A stretch of DNA of 64,000 nt from Tipula vernalis (Eukaryota > Arthropoda > Insecta > Diptera > Tipulidae), in contig OY282560.1 in the NCBI GenBank assembly GCA_958295665.1, positions 149,102,091 to 149,166,090 on the forward strand, written 5' to 3'. The stretch's first letter is position 1. The number at the start of each line of letters is the position of its first letter. Both the position numbers and the translations under genes were made by a program. Positions 11,240 through 21,552 of the stretch are shown here, one piece after another. The notes beneath the pieces are model-generated. The model did not search any database. It was not told the DNA's origin and saw only the letters and a list, made by a program, of their open reading frames with translations.

Positions 11240-13540
11240 GGGCTCCCGTTTCCGGACTTTCGACTAAAAACACCTTCCCCTTTTTCTGGGATGACTTGGA
11301 GCCGTTTATCGCATTACCGCAGGTCACTCACATTAACAATTTTTCTCTAAACCGAACATCCTCCTTCCTGTCTAAATCAACCTTTTTGGTTTTTAGGATA
11401 ACTTCCACGTACCCCTCGATATATCTCCGACCATCCTCTCCATGGAGCATACCTTGCATGACACTCTCTGGCGACCATGCTCCCACTTCATCTTCCAATG
11501 CTCGCTTTCGGCTAACCCAATTATCACACTCGAAAAAGGTGTGATCCACATCATCAATCACGCCTGGGCACTATATGCATTCTGGGGTCGACGCTTTCCC
11601 CATTCTCTGTAGGTATTGGCTGAAATATCCGTGACCAGTTAGGAATTGCGTCATCCCACCTCACCGTGCATCTGTTCAATCCAGGGTTACAGCTGTTCGA
11701 TGAGTCTTTCTGTGCATCTTCCTTTCGTTTCGTGATCCCAGGCTGTCTGCCTGTTATGAAAAGTGCAAGTACTTTCTTCCAGGCTCGCTGCATATGGCTG
11801 CTTCGGAGATTGTGCGATGCGACGCCGCAACTCGTAAGGCCACCCTTCTCTGCACTTGGGATAATCGCTTCCGGTAAATCTGCTTGTCTAAAGAATCTGC
11901 CTCGGCGAGCCCTTTCGCAGCCTTATCCGCTGTCTGTCGAATCTGCTCAAAGAAGCTTAGCTTTGGGTCTATTACAATGCATAGGTGCGCCATCAACCAG
12001 CTGTCTACCATACTCATTAACTGGTTGAGTTTCAGTTCGGCCTGCTTGGTATCGTGGGCCGCAACAAGTAACGCAACATCATCCGCATAACCGTTTCATA
12101 GATCAGACTACGATCTTTCAAGTAGTGGTCTAGAATTCGCAATAAATATGTCGGTATGTGGAATTGCTGCTCCAATACGTGTAGCATATCACTCCAACTC
12201 ACTGTATTAAACGCGTTTTTAACATCGAGAGCAGTACAATATGTCACGAGAAATGGTTAAGGCCTTCGGCTCTCCTAACTACCTCCGTTACTTCCCGGAT
12301 TGCGTCTATCGTTGATAGTCTTACTCTGAAGCCATATTGTCTAGGTGATAGATCACCTGCAGCTTGAATCGCAGATGATAGTCTCGCTCTAATTAAATTC
12401 TCATAACCTTGCCCTCTGTGTAAAGCATGCATAGTGGTTGATAGGACGAGCTTACCGTTGCTAGCCAGTACTAGTCTTGCAACCTTTCAGCGAGCGCTAA
12501 ACACACCCTCCGACAGACATGCATTATACATTCTCAGCAGTAAATCTGCGTTTGTTTGATTTCCCATTCCCAGCCATTTCCAGAATCAGTCTGCCACTTG
12601 TGTCTGAGTTTGGCATACCGCACTCAAGAGCTCTTCCATGGAAATCCCCAGGTACCACCATCGGTCCCGTCCCTCTGATAATTTCATGTTCCATAGTGTC
12701 CAGCTTTGCTCGGAACTCGGCAATCACTTCATTTGGTGTGAACTAATAACTGATATATCAAGTGATCAAGATCGCAGCAGTACCTAGTAGGTCGGAGTAC
12801 CACAGTGGTGGTTCCTAATTGCGATACTGCTCGCTTAGTATGAGCAGTTTAGCACGTTTCTCGATTGCAAACTGATGCAGTAGTTGGTCGGCAGTCTTGC
12901 TTCTATGAATGTTGCCCTGTATGATACGAATCATAGGCGATTCCTGGCCGCCTGAAGGGTTTCACCGTACACCTGGCACTTACCGCTTCCTGCTAAGTGA
13001 ATTAATTGTGCCTGCTCCATTATTTTTCCTAGGCAGAGTACACAATGCTCTTAGTCGGCCAAACTCTTGCTTTGTGACCAGCACGGAAGCAGTTATAGCA
13101 GAATTTGCTCCTGTCTGTACCAGCGCTACAGGACAACCAGCCTATCTTTATTTTTTCCTGCCTAAGGAGTTTCGAGGCCGGCTTACCGCTCATTCTAATA
13201 ATGGCCACTTTTAACTCACTAGACCTTGTGATGGTACCCTAATAGTAAGGTCTCTCGCATCTGCTATATCCCGCTTAATTGCCGCCTCTACTTCTGATTT
13301 ATCGGTGCAACAGTCATCAACCGTCTTTGTTTTTTGTCTGCGGGCCTAATTCTAATAGGACATTCTCTGCTCTTGTTTGCTGAATTACCGTCACTTTCGC
13401 CTCGGATGCGCCCGGTTTTGCCCTACTGCGGATCTCTCGGAGAACCTCTGCATAAGTTTGACCCTGCGCCGGCCGTATCAATAACGCATCTGGTCGAAGC
13501 ATTTTACTAGCCTTTTTCATAGGCTTCACTAGAGCAACAT
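11240..13540 (-). pseudogene. Decayed R1-like LINE (ORF1, endonuclease and RT remnants)
   Basis: Remnants in the right order on the minus strand. ORF1 part: 13529-13317 with ALLIRPAQGQTYAEVL, as in R1-clade Gag-like proteins. Zinc knuckle region: about 13130-12990, beginning CYNCFRAGH. Endonuclease: 12727-12524 with VVPGDFHGRALECG. RT: 12432-12032 with SPRQYGFR and ALDVKNAFNTVSW. Thumb and tail: 12017-11754 with RRVALRVAASHRTIS. C-terminal Cys/His segment: 11561-11328 with DDVDHTFFECD. Frames change several times. The end of the endonuclease, the start of RT and most of the RT catalytic core are missing or scrambled. The whole unit is only about 2.3 kb, against more than 5 kb for a full element. 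R1 clade is my best assignment. Confidence 0.75.
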
Positions 13541-13867
13541 ACTCGTAACTTCGCGCGGAAGGTGTCTTGACGTTATCTGGCTGCAGCTTCTATATTTTCC
13601 TTCGCCAGGCTATTTTTTATTGGTTCCCACTTATTTTATTGCATCATGATAATATTAATTGATGTTGAAAATGCTTGTTATTTTCCGACTAAAGGGCCGG
13701 CCATAATATTAGTGTCTAGCATAAACTAGCGACATTTGAGAAAAATCGTCTGACTTTAGAGATTTTGACTTTTGTTGAACAAATCGATCACCAACTGTCA
13801 AAACACCAAAATGATCAATGAAACGGACGAGCGATTTTACTAAGCTTGATTTACTCACTGACTTTGT
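13541..13867. other. Unassigned spacer between two retroelement remnants
   Basis: No gene or clear repeat seen. It may hold degraded ends of the R1-like LINE on the left and the BEL/Pao element on the right. Confidence 0.3.
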
Positions 13868-16090
13868 GTGTTTACACGAAATATTGCATTTAAGAACCCA
13901 GTAAATACAGCAACGGATTCAGTTTTAGTTGGCCTTACAGCTACAAGGTCCCCAACAGTCATATCAGTATTACCCACGGCCCTTGTTCGAATTTTGGATC
14001 GTGTTGGTAAATGGCAGATTTGTAGGGTATTGTTGGATTCTGGCGCTGAAGTTTCATTTATAACTGAAGATTGTGTACAGAGACATGGGTTAGCTTGAAG
14101 TGAGGCTAATATTACCATAAGAGGCTTGGCGCATCAAAATATCGGTCAAACAAGGGGTATTACTCAATTCAAACTAAAGCCATACTTTCCATCTGAGTTT
14201 GAGATCGACATCAACGCTTACATAACGCCACACATAACTAGTACGAGGGCTCCTTCTACAGTAGATTCGTCAACTTTGAAATTGATAAACGAGGAGATGT
14301 TGGCCGATCCAAGTCCACCAACAGTTGCACGTATCGATATTCTGATCGGCATCGATCATTTTTGGTCACTATTGTCTGAGGGTCAGGTAAGACAGGATAA
14401 CAAGGTTGTGGCACAGAGCAGTCAATTAGGATGGATAATGTCTGGAGCCTTCACAGCCAATCAAGTTACGTCAGTCCTGCCATTGAGTTGTGACACAAAT
14501 ATTGAACAAACGTTAATCAAGTTTTGGAATAGTGGGGAAATCGGGAATGAGGAGAAGGTGCCTGTATCTAATCCATGTGAGGAACATTTTATTCAAAATT
14601 ATACACGTAATGAAGCTGGCCGATTCCTAGTAAGACTACCATTTAAGGATGATCAGCAGCTATTAGGAAATTCATATGAAAGCGCCAAGGGTAGATTAAT
14701 TTCGATGGAAAGGAAGTTTAATAAAAATCCGCAGTATCACCAGCTCTACCGATCATTTATGAATGATTATAGAGACTTAAACCATATGTTTACCTGCCGC
14801 ATCACGGGGTCTTTAAAGAATCAAGTACCACTACCAAATTAAGAGTGGTATTCGATGCTTCAGCGCAAACATCGACCGGCAATGTCATTAAATAGCACTT
14901 TGGAAGTTGGACCTACGATACAAAATTCATTATATCATATATTAGTGCATTTTAGAAGACATCGTATAGCCTTTACCGCGGACATTAAAAAAATGTACCG
15001 CCAAATCTTAATTCATCCAGTTGATCGTAGGTACCAGCGCATATTATGGCGCGATAAGGTCGAAGATCCTATACAAGTATACGAGTTAAACACCGTGACA
15101 TATGGTATGTCACCATCATGTAACACTCGTGGAGATCTAATTCTCAGGAATTTTTACAGGCTATTACTGCCGCGGAATCCAATACTCAATTACCAATTGA
15201 CTTAAGTCAAGCCGAAGCAACACAAGTGCTGGGGTTACAATGGCTATCGGCAGCTGATGTCTTCACCTACCATATCCAATTAGAAGACCGCCCATCTTTC
15301 ACAAAACGAAGGATGCTAGCTGAATTCAGCAAAATATTTGATCCATTGGCGTTACTTTCACCGTTCATCATAAGGATCAAGATAATGTTTCAACAGTTAT
15401 GGTTGTTGAAATTGACATGGGATGAACCCTTACCGCCAAATGTACAGCAAGAGTGGTTGACTATCAGGCAACAAATACCCGATATCAAGGCGATCAAGAT
15501 TAATAGATGGATGGGTGCAACGAATGGTAAGACGACAATCCACGGATTTTCGGACGCCAGCGAAAAGGCATATGCTGCGGTCATTTACTTATGTACCGAA
15601 GAAGATGGAATAGCTGCAGGGACATTAATCACGGCAAAAACAGTTTCAGTTGCTCGTCTTGAGCTTTGTAGCGCACTATTACTAGCAAAATTAATGAAAC
15701 AAGTAGATGCTATATTGGAGGTTTCGAAAAAAAATATGGTGGCATGGACAGATTCAAGTATAGTCCTAGATTGATTGTCTGATACGCCGCAGAGATGGAA
15801 AACGTATGTCGCGAACTGCACCAGCAAAATATTGAATATACTTCCCAGAAACCATTGGCATCACGTTCCGTCTGAGTTGAATCCCGCCGATTGCGCAACC
15901 CGTGGACTGTCTCCCAGCGTATTAAAAAAATATCAATTGTGGTGGCATGGTCCAAATTAATTATTACGTGCCGAAGATGAATGGCCCAGATTTGATCGTT
16001 CCAAAATTAAAAATGAAATGGAAGCGCGTAAATGCTTGGTAAGCAGCTCAAGCAAGCGAAACGTGGAGGTAGATTTTAAAGGTCATTGTT
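13868..16090 (+). pseudogene. BEL/Pao retrotransposon pol remnant with the RT catalytic segment deleted
   Basis: Plus-strand pol fragment in near-consecutive pieces. Aspartic protease: 13868-14098, with active site LDSGAEVSFI. Linker typical of BEL: 14126-14842, with LIGIDHFW and QLGWIMSG. RT: 14855-15205, with ADIKKMYRQI and TYGMSPS. RNase H-like part: 15226-15774, with FSDASEKAYAAV and an Asp in AWTDSS. Tail: 15775-16085, with HWHHVPSELNPADCA and LWWHGP. Between TYGMSPS and LGLQWL the segment that should hold the catalytic YxDD is absent, so RT is dead. An in-frame TGA at 15772-15774 (LD-stop-LSDTPQRW) is a further lesion, and frames change near 14100 and 15210. Integrase and LTRs are missing. 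Confidence 0.85.
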
Positions 16091-16435
16091 AATATCACAA
16101 ACCTCAAATTAAACATTTAGCAAATTAAATAAATGGTCAATTAGGATGGAACTTATCTATTTCTTAACTGATTTTAGTGAAATTTAACTTCACTGAAATT
16201 TGACTTCGCGATGGAAATGGGATTCTAAAATGATTTTTGGATGAAGTTCTGGAATAAGGCCAAGTATGACAGAACTAGCCTATTTCTCAATCATTATTAT
16301 GAAATTCGGCTTGCAAGAATTGACCCCTAACTTAACATCCAACTCAACCCAAAACTTATTACCCAAAAATACCCAACTCAATTTTCAAAGCAGCATTTAT
16401 AAAAAATTGGTAAATATTTCTATAACCAGGTAATG

Positions 16436-16495
16436 GTAATGGTGATAGTGAGGGTGATGGTGATGGTGATAGTGATGGTGATGTCGGTGGATTTT
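16436..16495. repeat. Imperfect GGTGAT simple repeat
   Basis: About ten copies of a GGTGAT-like hexamer with substitutions (GGTAAT, AGTGAT, GGTGAG), lying in the otherwise featureless spacer between the BEL/Pao remnant and the LOA/I-like LINE. Confidence 0.8.
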
Positions 16496-16769
16496 GTGAT
16501 TTCGTTGGATGTTACGCTGTGATTGAATTGGAGGCTGAGTTGGAGATTGGATTGGATATTGAGGTTGCATTGTAAAGGGATTAAGTGGTTCAGTTAGCGA
16601 TTAATTGATTCGGGAGTTAGGTTGAGTTGACTTGATATAATCTCACGAACGCACGTAATACAGACCGAAGTTCTGATCACCTCGTGAGGTTATAGCCTTT
16701 TATATTTTACATTATTCATTCCTTTCAGTTCCTACACATATCGTGTCAGACAAATAAAAACAATGTTAC

Positions 16770-19700
16770 ATGTATTTTCTATATGCGTATTTGTATTCCG
16801 TTCCTGTTATTATATCCTTTAGTAAGTCTGGGAAGATCAGATCTTGTATTCTTGGGAACAATAAAATTAATCTTTTCCTTCTCTCTCAATACAGCAATGG
16901 TGACACTACTGCAGTTAGCCTGGAAGTAGGCACTTGTAGATTCTGGTTAGTTTCAGCCTACATGGACCGGGAGAAGGAGGTTCCTCCGGATAACCTGGAG
17001 GAGCTGATCCGTGAAGCGAAACAATCAAAGGTAGGTGTGGTACTGGAAGTTGATGCTAATGCGCATCACACTATCTGGGGAAGCACGGACATTAATGAAA
17101 GAGGTGAGTCACTTTTTGATTATTTGATGAGTACTAACCTTTCAGTGTGTAATATTGGGCGGGAACCCACATTAATTACTAGTAACAGGCAGGAGGTTCT
17201 AGACGTGACCCATGCCTCAAATAATATTCTTTATATGGTTAAAAATTGGAGGGTGAATAAGGAACACTCCTTTACTGATCATCGATATTTAACCTATAGC
17301 CTCGATATTCACCCTGCTAACCGGGAAGCCTTCAGGAACCCTAGAAGGACCAACTGGAGCAAATATGGGCAATTATTGGGGGATTTGTTGCCGTCGGGGG
17401 TCTGGAGCCCCCCACGACCGTTGGGGAGCTGGAGGACATGGTGGCTAGCGTTACTAGCGCATGCAACCGATCCTTTCGTGCTGTCTGCCTTCTGGTTAAG
17501 CCTAGGGGTAGGCACAAAACCAGTATGGTGGTCCAGGGAACTGGGAACCAATCGTAAGGCTTGTAGGACAGCCTTTAATAGAGCCAAATATACAAGGGAG
17601 GCTCAGGATTGGGACTCCTATAAGGAGAAACTCGGAATTTATAAGAAAAAAATAAGAAAGGCACATAGGAGGTCTTGGAGAATCTTCTGTGATAAAATGG
17701 AAGAGGTATCCGAAACCTCCAGCCTTAGGAAGATTCTTTCCAAAAGTACAGCTAGTCCCAGCTTTAAAACCGGGCGGATCTTGGACAGATTCTACTGGAG
17801 AATCTCTGGAGCTTCTCTTCGAGACACACTTCCCAGGGAGCTTTGAAGAACTGTTGGTGCGTAGCAACCATCAGAAATCACTGTCAGTGTTCCCAGAGGA
17901 TATCGTAACCAGGAAACGGATCCTATGGGCACTGAGGGGTTTGAAACCATTTAAATCGGCTGGTCCGGATCAAATTATACCAGCGGAACTTCAAAACAAC
18001 TCAGTAATTATTCTTCCTTACCTGGAAGCTATATTCAAAGGGTGTTTGAAGCTGTGCTATATTCCTAGTTACTGAACGGAGGTCAATGTGGTGTTTATAC
18101 CGAAAGCGGGAAAAAGCTCTCATGTATATCTTAAGGACCTAAGACCAATAACCTTGGAAAGGCTGTGGATGTATACATTAGAGACAAAATAGGTGCCAGG
18201 AAGTGGGCACCGTCTCAGCATGCGTACACAAAGGGTAGATCTGTGGACACTGCTCTGCACGCCTTGGCGTGTACGATTGAGAAATCGATTAATTCGAAGG
18301 AATTCTGTTTGGTGGCCTTCCTGGATGGATTGTCATTTTTGGAGGTGGACGTTCCTCTGATAGGGTTAATCAATTATATGCTGGGAAGCAGGATTGTTAG
18401 CTCGAAATAGGGGGATTCCACCATCAAGAGGCGAGTAACTAGGGGAACCCCGCAGGGGGGAGGGGGTTCTGTCCCCTCTTCTCTGGAACATAGTGGTAAA
18501 CGGGTTACTACTAGAATTTGAGAGAGAGAGGGTATTGACGTTATCGCTTACGCAGATGACGTAGCTTTATTAGCTACCGGGAAATTCCTGGGCACGATTG
18601 TAGACGTAATGCAGAATGCGCTTACCATCGTTACGAAATGGACAGGCAAATGTAGACTTGGTATTAACCCGTCCAAGACAGAGCTGGTACTCTTCACTAA
18701 GAAATACAAAATCCCTGTAGTTGTCCCTCCTACCTTAAATGGCACGAGACTTGCTTTTACTGATAGAGCTAGATATCTTGGCATTATCTTGGACAGTAAG
18801 CTTAAGCCCAACATGTTGGAGAGAATAAACAAAGCTACTATAGCTTTGTACTCCTGTAGGAACGCCATTGGTCATAGATGGGGTCTGAAGCCGGAGCTGG
18901 TACACTGGCTCTACACCGCTGTTGTGAGACCTGTACTCATGTACGGGGTGGGTGCTTGGTGGCCAGCTCTGGACAAGGTAACTTATAAAAGTAAGATTGA
19001 GAGAGTGCAAAGAACGGCCTGTATGCTTGTTAGCGGGGCATTGAGCTCGACACCGACAAGTGCCCTAGAGGTTATGTTGCACCTTCTTCCGGTCGACATT
19101 TTTGGCAAACAGATGGCGGCAAATACGACTGTACGACATGAAGCTGTCTCTCAGTGGAGGTGTCTTAGTATAGGACACTCTACTATTGTTAAATCGTTGA
19201 AGGATGAGCTGGGGAATCTTGACTACATTAAACCTACTCTACGCTTCGAGAAGCGATTTCGAACCTCCTTCCCTTCAAGGGAATCCTGGAGGGATATACC
19301 GTTATCGGAAATCGATGCGTTACAATTCTTCACAGATGGCTCCAAGCTAGTTGGCAAAGTGGGAGCGTAGTATTCTGTGACAAATTAAATGTAAACATTT
19401 TTATTCGTCTCCCTGATTACTGCAGCGTGTACCAAGCTGAAGTCGTAGCGATAGAGGAGGTCATGACGTGGTTGAAGCATAATGTGTTATCCTCAGACGA
19501 TATCACAGTCCATGTGGACAGTCAAGCGGCGATCTGTTCGTTAGAATCGGTGTCTTTGGCGTCACGGGTGGCGTTGAGTTGTCACTCATCTCTAAATGAG
19601 ATGGGTGAGCATTTGAATATCCAGGTAATCTGGGTCCCAGCTCACTCCAAGGATAGGGGAAACTGCAGGGCGGATGAACATGCTAGGCATGGTACGACTC

Positions 19701-20113
19701 TCCAGCTGCAATCGGTAAGGGCAAGTCTGGGGAGGCCTATCACAGCGCTGAGACAAGCACTTGGGAAGCAGGCGCTATTCTCAGCGGGGGAAAGGTGGTC
19801 TAACACCCTAACCTGTAGAGTCGCAAGACAAGTTTGGCCAAAGCTGGACTTGGGGCGCACTAGGGCATTAATATCCTTATGCAGACGTGAATTAAGAACG
19901 GTCGTAGGAATTCTCACGAGACCCTGCCATTTTGGAGAACATGCAAGAAGGCTGGGTCTGGAGGCAAATGACTTCTGCAGAAGCTGCTTGGACGAAGAGG
20001 AGGAAGAGACGTTGGTCCACCTCCTTTGCTCGTGTCCAGCATTGGCTCTCAGAAGGCACAAACACTTGGGTAAGTTCAGGATGGACTGCCTCTCGGATCT
20101 CGAAAACAGTTAA
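16770..20113 (+). pseudogene. LOA/I-group LINE: endonuclease, RT and RNase H (5' truncated, multiply broken)
   Basis: Plus-strand ORF2 remnant. Endonuclease: 16770 to about 17310, with DANAHHTIWGS and SDHRY-like TDHRYLTY. Linker and RT start: 17500-18130, with ALRGLKPFKSAGPDQI. RT middle: 18165-18410, with HAYTKGRSVDTALH. Then RGTPQGG, the catalytic AYADD near 18548 and thumb 18609-19370 with LGIILDSKL and VRPVLMYG. RNase H: about 19340-19690, with FTDGSK, HVDSQAA, VIWVPAHS and ADEHAR. C-terminal Cys/His segment FCRSCLDEEEEETLVHLLCSC. The RNase H domain points to LOA or I rather than jockey. Lesions: frameshift near 17400, a TGA at 18073-18075 in place of a Trp, a deletion near 18150, a break near 18380-18540 and a stop near 19370. 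The endonuclease N-terminus is missing, a normal LINE 5' truncation. Confidence 0.82.
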
Positions 20114-20628
20114 GTGCGGAACGTCGTATGCTACATAAGTAGCTCGAAATGGTTCCAATAGGGGTAAAAGGGGAGATATTTTGTGGTATCACAATGGACC
20201 GTCACCGGTCTAAGTGTGCATAAGCAGCCACTCCAACCTAACAATACCTACTATGGTTCATTTCATAATATTTCACTCACTAAATCTACGTTAAATTTAT
20301 TTTCTAGCACTTCGCCATTAAGAAAATAAAAACGAGCGCACAGTAGATAAAATAAGGTACGTGGAACGTATGTATTCAACTCAAAAGCAGAAAAGCGACT
20401 GACTAATAAAATCTCACCCAAGCGAAAAATAAATTGACATACGAAAATTCGGTAATGTCATATTTTCGTCGATCAAATCAACGCGAGATGGAAAACACAG
20501 AAAAATCAATTCGAATTTGAATTGAGTAAGCTAACGAAAACGAGATGGAGTAAGTATCACAAAATATAATTCAGTGATCAAATATATTTTGTGTCCATAC
20601 TGTTTCGCCACATAGCAAATGAAAATAT
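20114..20628. other. LINE 3' UTR and unassigned AT-rich spacer
   Basis: The first 120 bases are probably the 3' UTR of the LOA/I-like LINE. From about 20240 to 20628 I recognise nothing; the next boundary is the TG at 20629 that ends a minus-strand LTR. Confidence 0.35.
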
Positions 20629-20773
20629 TGTTACGTTTTTGCCTTGTCAATTAAGGTTCGTACCACTGGATTGTGAATAATACAAATTCAATTTAATTTA
20701 TCACCAATGAATTTATTTATGTCACACAAAAATTATAACAACACAGTTTATCAATAAAAATTCACAAAATCAG
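20629..20773 (-). mobile_element. Partial LTR (3' remnant) of the SAP-Gag retrotransposon
   Basis: The last 145 bases of the family LTR, read on minus and ending in AAAACGTAACA at 20629. It aligns with the end of the complete plus-strand LTR at 24700-25143. It directly follows the truncated gag, so the element body was lost by deletion between gag and the 3' LTR. Confidence 0.7.
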
Positions 20774-20779
20774 GTTTAT

Positions 20780-21129
20780 AGTCTCCATTTGTTGTTACAT
20801 TTCGTGTTTAATTTCTTGGTTAAACTGATTTTGTTGTTCCATCTGTCGCTCATTTTGTTGCCTCATTACACTCATTTGCCCCATCATCTGGTTCATAGCG
20901 GCGATTAACTGCGACAAATCGAAACTTTCATTAGTATCTCCTTCTTTTTGCTCTATGTTTGCCGCATCCGTTACTTTCTCTCCAAAATCATATTGCTCTG
21001 CATCCAGCCATTCAACACCATGGCCTCACGTAGTCGTGCTTGTAAAGCTGCTTTACAACCATTAGTAGCCAAACCCCGCTGCTCAAGTTCCCTGTTTAAT
21101 TCTGGAACTTTTAATTCGTTGAGAATCAT
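20780..21129 (-). pseudogene. Truncated Gag with SAP-like domain (Ty3-type element)
   Basis: Starts at the ATG at 21129, 22 bases after the primer site. The first 45 residues contain LKVPELNRELEQRGL and KAALQARLREAM, the helix-extended-helix pattern of a SAP domain, known in some insect Ty3/gypsy Gag proteins. After LREAM one base is out of phase; the next frame continues with GVEWLDAEQYDFGEKV and a Met/Gln-rich coiled stretch (MNQMMGQMSVMRQQ) to about 20780. There it is cut off by the deletion that joins it to the partial LTR. No capsid core, zinc knuckle or pol remains. Confidence 0.65.
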
Positions 21130-21150
21130 TTTCTTTATCTTATTATTCAC

Positions 21151-21169
21151 AATCCCACCGCTGTCACCA
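21151..21169 (-). promoter_or_regulatory. Primer binding site complementary to tRNA-Leu
   Basis: Minus-strand TGGTGACAGCGGTGGGATT, two bases after the LTR end at 21172. It complements the 3' end of a tRNA-Leu (…AATCCCACCGCTGCCACCA) with one mismatch in 19. Leu primers are used by the micropia/mdg3 group of Ty3 elements, which suggests the lineage. Confidence 0.7.
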
Positions 21170-21171
21170 AT

Positions 21172-21456
21172 TGTTACGTTTTCGCTTTGTCACTCAAGGT
21201 TCGTATCACTGGATTGTGAATACTACAAAATCAATTTAATTTATCTCCAACGAATTTATTTATACACAAAATCACTTTATATAAATTATTCTCAATTTTT
21301 ACTGATCACAAGCTTCTCGAAAGCTCATGACTTTTCCAGTAACAATAGTGTAGAAACATTTAGAACTGTTTTATCATGGAAAATTCCATTTAGTACAGTA
21401 AAACATTGAGCTATTGATTTAATTTATTCTATCACACGCTAGGTGTCACCGTCACA
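21172..21456 (-). mobile_element. 5' LTR of the SAP-Gag element, internally deleted
   Basis: Minus-strand LTR with TG...CA ends, starting TGTGACGGTGACACC at 21456 and ending CGTAACA at 21172. Compared with the LTR at 24700-25143 it lacks the central block with the TATA box, so its own promoter is gone. At 21456/21457 it abuts the next LTR directly (CA then TTACG), an LTR-LTR junction. Confidence 0.75.
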
Positions 21457-21552
21457 TTACGTTTTTGTCTGATAATACAACAATAACTCAAAATCAATTT
21501 AATTTATCACCAACGAATTTATTTATTTCACACAAAAATTATAACAACACTG

